Shown one piece after another: positions 19,640-27,834 of a stretch of DNA of 57,669 nt. The first letter of the stretch is position 1, and each line of letters opens with the position of its first letter. The stretch is from Cardiobacteriaceae bacterium (lineage in GTDB: Bacteria; Pseudomonadota; Gammaproteobacteria; Cardiobacteriales; Cardiobacteriaceae): NCBI GenBank assembly GCA_030525785.1, contig JAUNEA010000010.1:2872-60540 (forward strand), given 5' to 3'. The notes beneath the pieces are model-generated. The model ran no database searches, was not told the origin of the DNA, and saw nothing but the letters and a program-made list of their open reading frames with translations. A program made the position numbers and the translations under genes.

Positions 19640-20668
19640 ATGATTATTTTGAAAAACATCAGCAAATCTTACACCCATCAAGGCAAAATCATTCATGCTT
19701 TGAAAGGAGTGGATTTGCACGTTAAACAAGGTGAGATTTATGGCGTGGTGGGGCAATCAGGCGCTGGTAAATCAACGCTTATTCGCTGCGTGAATGTGTT
19801 AGAACGCCCTGATTCTGGCGAAGTGGTGGTGCATGGGCAAAATCTTTTGACCCTCAACCAAAGCGCTTTGTTACAAGCGCGCGCCAAGATTGGCATGATT
19901 TTCCAACATTTTAATTTATTGTCTAACCGCACCGTTTTTGACAACATCGCCCTACCCCTTGAATTTGCAGGCATGAATAAAGCGGAAATTGAAAAGCGCA
20001 TTGCTCCTTTACTCGAACTCACAGGTTTGAGCGATAAACGCGCCCATTATCCTGCGCAATTATCAGGTGGACAAAAACAACGCGTTGCCATCGCCAGAGC
20101 GCTTTCCTCCAATCCCGATATTTTACTCTCTGACGAGGCAACCTCCGCGCTTGACCCCAAAACCACAGAAGACATTCTCAAACTTTTGAAAAACATCAAC
20201 GAACAGCTCGGCGTGACCATTCTCATGATTACCCACGAGATGGAAGTGGTGAAGCAAATTTGCCATCAAGTCGCTTTGATTGAAGGTGGGCAATTGGTGG
20301 AAACTGCGCCAGTAGAGCAATTTTTCACTGCCCCACAAAGCGCTTTAGGCAAACGATTCATCGCCCAAATCCAAAACTTCGAACTGCCTGAGCCCTATCA
20401 AAAACGCTTGCATCATGTGGGCAAGCACCCTATCGTGAAGCTTAGTTTTTACGGCAACCATGTTGATGAACCGTTGCTCTCTAGCCTAACAAAGCGCTTT
20501 GGCGTTGATGTCAGCATTATTCAAGCCAAAATTGAATACATCGGGCAAACGACACTTGGCTTGTTGATGGCAGAAATCATTGGCAGCGCCGAACAAACCG
20601 CCGAAGCCGTTTCCCATCTCAACACACTACCTATTCACAGCGAGGTGATTGGCTATGTTAACCCATGA
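19640..20668 (+). CDS. metN: Methionine ABC transporter ATP-binding protein
   Basis: 342 residues from the ATG at 19640 (AGAGGT ribosome-binding site at 19624); an earlier in-frame ATG at 19580 would add an atypical 20-residue extension. Walker A GQSGAGKST, signature LSGGQKQR, Walker B ILLSDEATSALDP and the C-terminal ACT-like NIL domain (about residues 260-342), which binds methionine and trans-inhibits the transporter. It overlaps metI by 14 bases. Confidence 0.96.
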   Translation: MIILKNISKSYTHQGKIIHALKGVDLHVKQGEIYGVVGQSGAGKSTLIRCVNVLERPDSGEVVVHGQNLLTLNQSALLQARAKIGMIFQHFNLLSNRTVFDNIALPLEFAGMNKAEIEKRIAPLLELTGLSDKRAHYPAQLSGGQKQRVAIARALSSNPDILLSDEATSALDPKTTEDILKLLKNINEQLGVTILMITHEMEVVKQICHQVALIEGGQLVETAPVEQFFTAPQSALGKRFIAQIQNFELPEPYQKRLHHVGKHPIVKLSFYGNHVDEPLLSSLTKRFGVDVSIIQAKIEYIGQTTLGLLMAEIIGSAEQTAEAVSHLNTLPIHSEVIGYVNP

Positions 20669-21311
20669 TTTATTAAACCTTTTACTCAAAAGCACTTGGG
20701 AAACTTTGTACATGACCTTAAGCGCCACCACCCTTGCCACCCTCATTGGTATTCCACTTGGCGTACTTTTGTATGCTACACGGCGCGGAAATTTCTTAGA
20801 AAACCGCTGGATAAACTTACCGCTGGGCTTTGTGGTGAACGTTGGGCGTTCCATTCCCTACATCATCTTAGCCATTGCCATTATCCCCTTCACTCGCCTT
20901 TTGGTTGGGCAAGCGATTGGTAACACGGCAGCGATTGTGCCGTTATCCATTGCCGCCGTGCCATTTTTAGCGCGTATGGTGGAGAATATGCTGAACGAAG
21001 TTCCTAGTGGATTGATTGAAGCGGCACAAGCAATGGGCGCGAAGCCTCATCAAATCGTCAGCAAAGTGCTACTGCCTGAAGCCATGCCTGGCATTATCAA
21101 CTCCATCACCATCGCTCTCATCGCACTCATTGGCTACTCTGCCATCGCAGGCTCGCTCGGCGCTGGCGGATTAGGGAAAGTGGCGTATGCCTATGGGCAT
21201 TTGCGTTACCGCACCGATATTATTTTGTACACCGTCTGCATCATCGTGCTTTTGGTGCAATGCATTCAATGGTTAGGCGACTGGCTTGCACGGCGCTACA
21301 ACCATCGTTAA
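20655..21311 (+). CDS. metI: Methionine ABC transporter permease
   Basis: 218 residues, five membrane helices, with the EAA loop (PSGLIEAAQAMGAKPHQIV) that contacts MetN. The ATG at 20655 is preferred over one six bases upstream because GAGGTG lies seven bases before it. It imports L- and D-methionine with MetN and MetQ. Confidence 0.95.
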   Translation: MLTHDLLNLLLKSTWETLYMTLSATTLATLIGIPLGVLLYATRRGNFLENRWINLPLGFVVNVGRSIPYIILAIAIIPFTRLLVGQAIGNTAAIVPLSIAAVPFLARMVENMLNEVPSGLIEAAQAMGAKPHQIVSKVLLPEAMPGIINSITIALIALIGYSAIAGSLGAGGLGKVAYAYGHLRYRTDIILYTVCIIVLLVQCIQWLGDWLARRYNHR

Positions 21312-21373
21312 TCCCTCAAAGTGCCTACAAAGCGCTTTGTCTCTCTCTTTTATCGAACACAAAGGATAATCCT

Positions 21374-22147
21374 ATGAAAAAATTAACCTTAGCTTTACTC
21401 GCCGCTTTCAGCTTAAGCGCTTTGGCTGCTCCTTTTAAAGTAGGTTCTATGAGTGGTCAAGAATCTGATTTGGTTCACACCGCTGCCAAAATCGCCAAAG
21501 AAAAATTTGGCTTAGAAGTTGAAGTGATTGAATTTGATGATTATGTTGCGCCAAACGTTGCTTTGGCTGACGGCTCTATCGATGCCAATGCTTTCCAACA
21601 TCGTCCTTATTTAGATGCTATGGTTCAAGATCGTGGCTTAGATTTGGTGGCAGTTGCCAACACATTCGTTTATCCCATTGGCGGTTACAGTAAAAAAATC
21701 AAATCTATCGATGAATTGAAAGATGGCGACAGCATCGCGTTGCCTAGCGATCCATCAAACGGCGCTCGCGCTTTGATTTTGTTGCACAAAAAAGGCTACA
21801 TTGAGCTGAAAGATGTAAACAATTTACAAGCTTCTGTATTGGATATTGCTAAAAACCCTCGCAATTTCAAATTCCAAGAAATTGAAGCTGCCCAAATCCC
21901 TAATGTATTACCTGATGTGGACTTAGCCTTCATCAACTCTAACTTTGCCGTCAATGCTGACTTAATCCCCACGCGTGATGCTCTCATTGTAGAAGAAACC
22001 GATTCTCCTTATGTCAACATCATTGCTGTGCGCAAAGCTGATGCAGAGCGCGAGGAAGTTAAGCAATTTATCCAAGCTTATCAAACGCCTGAAGTTGAAG
22101 CTTCTGCGGAAAAAGTCTTCAAAGGTGCTGCGGTTAAAGGCTGGTAA
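21374..22147 (+). CDS. metQ: Methionine-binding protein MetQ, without lipobox
   Basis: 257 residues from the ATG at 21374. An NlpA/MetQ-type periplasmic binding protein with GSMSGQESDLVHTAAKIAKEKFGLEVEVIEFDDYV and the DANAFQHRPYL motif. The signal peptide (MKKLTLALLAAFSLSALAA) ends in an AxA-type cleavage site and contains no Cys, so the protein should be soluble rather than a lipoprotein as in most MetQ proteins. The ALA at the cleavage site is encoded by a palindrome copy (about 21413). An extended upstream reading frame beginning at 21260 overlaps metI and is rejected. Confidence 0.93.
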   Translation: MKKLTLALLAAFSLSALAAPFKVGSMSGQESDLVHTAAKIAKEKFGLEVEVIEFDDYVAPNVALADGSIDANAFQHRPYLDAMVQDRGLDLVAVANTFVYPIGGYSKKIKSIDELKDGDSIALPSDPSNGARALILLHKKGYIELKDVNNLQASVLDIAKNPRNFKFQEIEAAQIPNVLPDVDLAFINSNFAVNADLIPTRDALIVEETDSPYVNIIAVRKADAEREEVKQFIQAYQTPEVEASAEKVFKGAAVKGW

Positions 22148-22185
22148 AAGCACAAAGCGCTTTCAAAGCCTTTGACACTGAACAT

Positions 22186-22214
22186 AAAACCCCCTAGCTG
22201 AACTAGGGGGTTTT
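22186..22214. terminator. Bidirectional terminator between metQ and the acyltransferase fusion gene
   Basis: AAAACCCCCTAG-CTGAA-CTAGGGGGTTTT, a near-perfect stem with T-rich flanks between convergent genes. Confidence 0.92.
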
Positions 22215-22249
22215 GTTTTGGTTTCTGTACTGATGAGCAATACGATAAT

Positions 22250-25200
22250 TTATCGCTGTTTTAAAGCCAACTGTTTCGCCCCAGCATAATCGGTTTTGCC
22301 ACTGCCCAATACGGGAATGTTTTCAACGGTGAAAATCTGAGACGGCATCATCAAAGGATTCAATCCAGAGTTTTGCAGAAGCGCTTTGAAACTTTCGGGC
22401 GATTCCAAAGACTGTACCAACAGCACCACTTTTTCTCCCTTTTTCTCATCGGGCAAATTGACCGCCACCACAGGCGTATCCACAGCCAACAACGGACGAA
22501 TCGCCTCTTCAACTGCGCCCAAACTAATCATTTCCCCACCGATTTTGGCAAAACGAGAATATCGATCCACAATCACCAAAAAGCCATTTTTATCCAAATA
22601 GCCTTTGTCGCCTGTTTGATAAAAGCGCTTTCCGTCCAGCTCGACAATCACTTGGGCGGTGCGTTCGGGGTCATTGAGATAGCCTTTCATCACCTGCCCA
22701 CCGCCGATTAAAATCAAACCTGCCTCGCCCTGCGGAAGCGCTTTGTAGGTTTCGGGTTCCACAATCCGAATTACAGTTGCAGGCAAAGGCAAGCCCACCG
22801 AACCCGTTTGATTGAATTGTAATTCTTTAAAATGTTCCCGCTCCAGCATATTGGGCATATTGACGCAAGCCACAGGCGTGGTTTCGGTGGTGCCGTAGCC
22901 TTCGTAAATTTCCAAGCCAAATTTGAGACGGAATGCCTCGCGCACTTCAGGATTGAGTTTTTCCGCCCCAGCAATCGCCATACGCACGCTTTGGAACATC
23001 AGGGGCAAGAGTTTGGGATTTTTGCTGTACAGACGGAAAAAAGTAGAAGTGCCAAACAGAATGCTTACCCGATGACGAGCCACCATTTTGCCAACGGTGA
23101 GCGCATCGGTTGGGTCAGGCAGGCAGACCATTTTAATCCCCTCACACAAAGGCAACAGTGTGGTCACCGTCAAACCAAAGGAATGGAAAATCGGAAGCGA
23201 ATTTAAAATCACATCGTCTTTTTTGAAATTCAGTAAATCACTCATTTGGCGAATATTGGTCAGCAAATTGGCATGGGACAATTCCACGCCTTTTGGCTCA
23301 CCTTCACTGCCACTGCTGAACAAAATCACCGCTGTATCGTTCAAAGCGCTTTTCGCCAAATAACGCCATTTCAACCAAAAACGGGGCATCAAAAGCGCTT
23401 CCAAAAAGGTCAAAATTTTCTGATGGGACTTGATGCTGGTTTTGAGTTCTTCAGCAAAAAGCGCTTTAGGCGCAATCAAATCGTTCAAGATAATGCCTTT
23501 TTGTTGCAATTTTTCCAAAAACAACTCAGACGTGATGACGGTTTGAATATTGGCTTTTAAAAGCGCTTTTTCCAAAGTGGCTTGATTAAGAGTGTAATTC
23601 AAATGAATGGGAATTTGACCATTAAACATCAATGCCCAATTCACAATGCTTGCCCCTGCCGAATTGGGCAACATAACCCCAATTTTCGTGCCTTTTCCGC
23701 CCAAATGACGGATTTTCTTTGCAAAAAGCAAAACGGCTGTCAGTAGGCTGATTTGGTTTAAATCTGTCCCTTGTGCATCGCTCAAAGCGCTTTGGAACAG
23801 ATTGCGTTTGGCGGTGTCCAAATAATGATGGGTAATGGGCTTTTGACGTTGGATATAGTCTTCCCAAGCGCTTTGTGACAACTCCACCACCTTTTGTCGC
23901 ATTTCGGCAGGCGGTAAAACTTCATGAATTGGCTCACCAAAAGCGACCAAAATATCCCTTTTACCCCGTGAGCGAGTCAGATTTTTATAAAAACCGTCTG
24001 CCCGTGAAAAACTCGAACCCCACAAACCACGCAAATAAAACGGCACGATGCAAACCTCATCTAAATCCGCCAAAGCGCTTTCGTAGCCACGCTGGAAAAC
24101 GTTGATTTGTCCGTTGTAGCTAATCATGCCTTCAGGGAACAACGCCACCACTTCGCCCCGTTTTAGGGTTTCTCGGATTTCGGCAAGTGCTTCTTGGCTG
24201 TTGCCCATGCCAATCGGAATCACTTTGAAGATTTTTAAAAACCAACGCAAATACCATTTTTGATAAATCCCACGATACATCACAAATTTAATCGCTCGTG
24301 GGCTGGCGACTTGCAACACCAACCAATCAATCCAACTGATGTGATTGCCCAATAATAAAACCCCACCCGTTTGGGGCAATTGATTCAATCCCATCACATT
24401 AAACCGATATTGGGCTTTTAAAATCGGCAACAGTAAGATGCGGGCAAATAAATGGGGCAATTGTCCAATGGCATAAAAAGAGGCAATTAAACACACCAAA
24501 GCGCTTAGAATTAAAATGGCTGTGGTGGAAAAGGATTTAATTGTTAAAACAATACTCAACACCAAAAAACCAACCATCGCAATATTCTGAATAAAATTAT
24601 TGCCTGCCATGATTTTGCCACTTTCATGGTCTTGGGCGAAAAATTGAATGGTGGCATTCAGTGGCACCACCAATAATCCGCCTGAAAAACCAAAGGCAAA
24701 AGAGGAAATCCCCATGCCCAAAGCGCTTTGTGATGATGCCATACCCAACAATGAGACAAACAAGCCCACAGCACCCACAGGCACGGTGCCGTGTTCAATA
24801 TGGTATTTAGACAATGCCCCTGATAATGTCGAACCAAACATAATACCAATGGCGCTCAAAGCCAAAATAGCCTGTATCATCAAAGCATTGCTGTTGCCCA
24901 AAAGCGCTTTGTAGTGCGCTGGAAAAACCGCCACCACAATTTGCGAAATCCCCCAAAATACGCTCAAACCAATGATGCTCAACCAAATATTGCGATTCTC
25001 ATGCACCACACGCAAATTTTCACGCAAATAACGCAAACTTGCGTATTTTTGTAGCGAAAAATGCTCAATATCCTGATTTTCACGTCCCACTTCTGGCAAT
25101 TGATAGGCAAAAAAAGCTTCCAAAGCACTTAATATCACCAACGATAAACCAATATAATGCACCGATTGTAAAAGCGCTTTAGGGTCTGTTGCACCTGAAT

Positions 25201-25693
25201 AGGATTGTTCAAAGACAAAAGAATAGGCAAAAGAACTGAGCAAAATCGCTACAATGGTTAAAGCCTGAATAATGCCATTGGCTTTGCCCAATTGTTCTAC
25301 ACCTACTAAAAGTTTAATCATGCTGTATTTGGCAGGAGAATAAATCGCACTTTGCGCCGCCAAAATAAGGGTCAAAAGAAAAGCGCTTTGAAATGCCCCC
25401 AATAAATAGCAAAGATAAATTGCAAAAGTAATCCCAATTGCCAATAAAGCCGAATAACGCACCACTTTGGTTTGTGCATAGCGGTCATTTATCCAGCCCG
25501 ATGGTGAAAAAAGAAAAATAAACGGCAACAATATCATCGCATTAATCAATGCCGTTAAAATCACCAATGAATCGCCCGAGTAGCTTTTCAGTAAAATATT
25601 TTGAATGGTAATCTTATGCCCCAAATCCACGCTGGCATTTAAAAATGCAATCATCAAATAGGATAAAAATCCCCTTTTTTGCCAAATATTCAT
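22250..25693 (-). CDS. aas: MFS-PlsC-acyl-ACP synthetase fusion (LplT-Aas type)
   Basis: 1147 residues in three parts. Residues 1 to about 410 form an MFS transporter like LplT, the lysophospholipid flippase. Residues about 430-620 are a PlsC-type acyltransferase with the HX4D motif in NHISWIDW (about residue 449) and FPEGM (about 519). Residues about 640-1147 are an AMP-forming acyl-ACP synthetase with the ATP-binding loop SSGSEGEPKG (about 794) and YGTTETTPV. Together they would bring in lysophospholipid, charge a fatty acid on ACP and reacylate the lipid, repairing membrane phospholipids. In E. coli these are two proteins (LplT and Aas); single-chain versions are known in other bacteria. 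Dense palindromes fall mostly in loops. Confidence 0.9.
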   Translation of the reverse strand: MNIWQKRGFLSYLMIAFLNASVDLGHKITIQNILLKSYSGDSLVILTALINAMILLPFIFLFSPSGWINDRYAQTKVVRYSALLAIGITFAIYLCYLLGAFQSAFLLTLILAAQSAIYSPAKYSMIKLLVGVEQLGKANGIIQALTIVAILLSSFAYSFVFEQSYSGATDPKALLQSVHYIGLSLVILSALEAFFAYQLPEVGRENQDIEHFSLQKYASLRYLRENLRVVHENRNIWLSIIGLSVFWGISQIVVAVFPAHYKALLGNSNALMIQAILALSAIGIMFGSTLSGALSKYHIEHGTVPVGAVGLFVSLLGMASSQSALGMGISSFAFGFSGGLLVVPLNATIQFFAQDHESGKIMAGNNFIQNIAMVGFLVLSIVLTIKSFSTTAILILSALVCLIASFYAIGQLPHLFARILLLPILKAQYRFNVMGLNQLPQTGGVLLLGNHISWIDWLVLQVASPRAIKFVMYRGIYQKWYLRWFLKIFKVIPIGMGNSQEALAEIRETLKRGEVVALFPEGMISYNGQINVFQRGYESALADLDEVCIVPFYLRGLWGSSFSRADGFYKNLTRSRGKRDILVAFGEPIHEVLPPAEMRQKVVELSQSAWEDYIQRQKPITHHYLDTAKRNLFQSALSDAQGTDLNQISLLTAVLLFAKKIRHLGGKGTKIGVMLPNSAGASIVNWALMFNGQIPIHLNYTLNQATLEKALLKANIQTVITSELFLEKLQQKGIILNDLIAPKALFAEELKTSIKSHQKILTFLEALLMPRFWLKWRYLAKSALNDTAVILFSSGSEGEPKGVELSHANLLTNIRQMSDLLNFKKDDVILNSLPIFHSFGLTVTTLLPLCEGIKMVCLPDPTDALTVGKMVARHRVSILFGTSTFFRLYSKNPKLLPLMFQSVRMAIAGAEKLNPEVREAFRLKFGLEIYEGYGTTETTPVACVNMPNMLEREHFKELQFNQTGSVGLPLPATVIRIVEPETYKALPQGEAGLILIGGGQVMKGYLNDPERTAQVIVELDGKRFYQTGDKGYLDKNGFLVIVDRYSRFAKIGGEMISLGAVEEAIRPLLAVDTPVVAVNLPDEKKGEKVVLLVQSLESPESFKALLQNSGLNPLMMPSQIFTVENIPVLGSGKTDYAGAKQLALKQR

Positions 25694-25705
25694 ATTTATC
25701 CTTTA

Positions 25706-26842
25706 TTAAAAATATTGCATCACCATATACAACAACAATGCTAAGGAACTTCGATTATACGGCAATTTAATCAAAGATAACCCAATGAAAAACAAAATCA
25801 TTTTACCAAAAATTGGTAGATACCAACCTAACCATGTAGGAAATACCATCATGGCGCACAAGCATGTCAGCGGTAATAACCCTATCCACAAGGGCAATTC
25901 CCCAAAGCGCTTTTGGCGAAAATAAAATAACCACAAGGCGGGGCGATTTTCTTCCGTTATCAAAGAAATCCATGCCAATCCACCATAAATTATGGCCAAC
26001 ACCATAAAAAAGATTTCTTTATCCACCCACAATGGCATAAAAATACAAGGTAACAACACCATAGCCAGTAAACGTTGTCCTTGAACTCGCGCCAAATGCA
26101 AAGCGCTTGCCATGCTCAAATACACCAGCCAACTCATCCATAACGCCATACCCAACGCTATCTTTAAATTGAATAAGCCATAAGGCAAAATTTCAAGAAA
26201 CCTCACCCACAGGTTTTGGAAAAGTTTATGTAAATCTTTATGTTGCGCTAACCAGTGCTGCCCGTCTACAAGCAGCATTATCCCAGCGATAATGAACAAA
26301 ATGCTTTGGACACGCCCACCATGCCAACGATAATGCCCATGCCTTGCCTGCAAACTGCTCATCAACGTCAAACACGCCAATGCCCACAGCCATAAAAACA
26401 GGGACGGCGCCCACACAGAAATAGGCACCCATGCTTGTTGATAATTGCGTATAACAGGGTGAAATGCCAACAAACCTAAGCCCAGCAAGAAAACTTGCCA
26501 GCCTAAAAGAGGCGCAGCAATCAAGCGAGCATACGTCATCTGCCCTACCGATAAGCTCGACATACGCAGCTGGTCAAACATAAAGCCGTTCAAATCACTT
26601 TTTACGCTACTTTGAATCAAGCCCAGCACCAAAAGTGCGCCGATAAACAATAAAATCAGCACATAATAAGCTTTCGCCTGAATCCCAAAGCTGCCTTCAT
26701 CGTAAACCAACAGCGTCACCAACACAGGCAACGCCGCCAAAGCCCAGTGAAAATAACGCCATAATAAACGTTGAAATTCGGGGTTAATCCAGAAACGTGG
26801 CAGGCGTAAGTCTGTCAAAGCGCTTTGTGGCGTGCGTTTCAT
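25706..26842 (-). CDS. ABC-2 type exporter permease
   Basis: 378 residues with about 8-10 membrane helices. The segment FMFDQLRMSSLSVGQMTYARL resembles the coupling region of ABC-2 permeases that read WDRQRMSALSP and similar. The start overlaps the stop of the ATPase gene by four bases, so the pair forms one transporter. The substrate is unknown. It sits 12 bases upstream of the Aas fusion gene, so a role in envelope lipid or surface-molecule export is possible but unproven. Confidence 0.7.
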   Translation of the reverse strand: MKRTPQSALTDLRLPRFWINPEFQRLLWRYFHWALAALPVLVTLLVYDEGSFGIQAKAYYVLILLFIGALLVLGLIQSSVKSDLNGFMFDQLRMSSLSVGQMTYARLIAAPLLGWQVFLLGLGLLAFHPVIRNYQQAWVPISVWAPSLFLWLWALACLTLMSSLQARHGHYRWHGGRVQSILFIIAGIMLLVDGQHWLAQHKDLHKLFQNLWVRFLEILPYGLFNLKIALGMALWMSWLVYLSMASALHLARVQGQRLLAMVLLPCIFMPLWVDKEIFFMVLAIIYGGLAWISLITEENRPALWLFYFRQKRFGELPLWIGLLPLTCLCAMMVFPTWLGWYLPIFGKMILFFIGLSLIKLPYNRSSLALLLYMVMQYF

Positions 26843-27756
26843 TGAACCTCCCGAATGGATTGTAAGCTTGATTGATAGCTCCCTAATAAGGAAACCTTTT
26901 CTTCATAAATGGCGCTCACCATCACGCCCTGCCCAAGTAAACAGTTCACCAATTCTGCCCGCGCTTTATCGCCTGCCACAATCTTCATCAATGCACCACG
27001 CTCCAACACTTTAAATTCCTCAATCATCGGCACATTTCGCAAAACCCCCAAAGCGCTTTGCTCATTAACCCATTCCACATGCACCCATTGCCACGCTTGG
27101 CTGGCTTGCAATGTTTGATGAGAAATCACACGCCCTTCATTAATCGCCAGCATATGCGTGCAGTATTCGTCCAGCTCCGAAAGAATGTGGCTGGAGACGA
27201 GTAAGGTCATGCCTTCTTGTTGCAATTGTTTGATGAGTAAAGATAAATGATGGCGAGCTTCGGGGTCTAAACCGCTGGCGGGTTCGTCCAGCAATAAAAA
27301 TTCCGGGCTGCTGATGATGATTTGCCCTATGCCAACCCGTTGCTTCTGCCCGCGTGAAAGATGGCGTACATCAGCATAAGCTTTCTCCGTTAAATTCAAC
27401 AAGTGTAAGGTTCTTTCCAACACTTCAGGCAAAGCGCTTTGGCTCACGCCTCTCGCACGCGCCGCATAACTCAAGCACTGCAACACATTCAGCCCATTCA
27501 TCAAGCCAAAACTATCAGGCAAATAGCCTATATGTCGGAAATAATCGCGCAATTGGCTAAAAATAGGCACACCTCGCCACAAAACTTGCCCATTTTGTGG
27601 GCGTTCTAAACCAGCAATGCATCGCATCAAAGTCGATTTTCCTGCACCATTAGCCCCCACCAAACCTGTCACCGTGCCGCGTTCAAAAGACAAATGGATA
27701 CCATGCAAAACTTGCTGCTGGTCGTAATAAAAATCTAAATGCTCAACCTGAATCAT
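26839..27756 (-). CDS. ABC-2 type exporter ATP-binding protein
   Basis: 305 residues from the ATG at 27756 (MIQVEHL), preceded by GAGCAATAAAGAG; an upstream extension to 27828 runs through a palindrome hairpin and lacks family similarity. Walker A GANGAGKST, signature LSRGQKQR, Walker B EFLLLDEPASGLDP and SSH switch. The C-terminal 80 residues are typical of the CcmA/drug-exporter branch (ABC-2 partner). Works with the overlapping permease gene. Confidence 0.88.
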   Translation of the reverse strand: MIQVEHLDFYYDQQQVLHGIHLSFERGTVTGLVGANGAGKSTLMRCIAGLERPQNGQVLWRGVPIFSQLRDYFRHIGYLPDSFGLMNGLNVLQCLSYAARARGVSQSALPEVLERTLHLLNLTEKAYADVRHLSRGQKQRVGIGQIIISSPEFLLLDEPASGLDPEARHHLSLLIKQLQQEGMTLLVSSHILSELDEYCTHMLAINEGRVISHQTLQASQAWQWVHVEWVNEQSALGVLRNVPMIEEFKVLERGALMKIVAGDKARAELVNCLLGQGVMVSAIYEEKVSLLGSYQSSLQSIREVQ

Positions 27757-27778
27757 CTCTTTATTGCTCTTGGATTTA

Positions 27779-27815
27779 AAAAAGCGCTTTGGACGAACCA
27801 TGTACCAAAGCGCTT
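27779..27815 (-). terminator. Palindrome-pair hairpin between the ABC gene and the SpeE-like gene
   Basis: Two AAGCGCTT copies (27779 and 27806) form an inverted repeat: AAAGCGCTTTGG and CCAAAGCGCTTT, with a 12-14 base loop. It lies just after the stop of the upstream minus-strand gene and before the ABC ATPase start, the position expected for a terminator; there is an A/T-rich tract on the downstream side (AAAAAA on the plus strand). Confidence 0.6.
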
Positions 27816-27834
27816 TGCAAATGTTCAACTGTGA

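Noticed and set aside
19501-19640. SAM riboswitch or MetJ boxes before metN
   Set aside because: No S-box-like structure and no AGACGTCT repeats are visible; only a short CTATGC/GCATAG hairpin.
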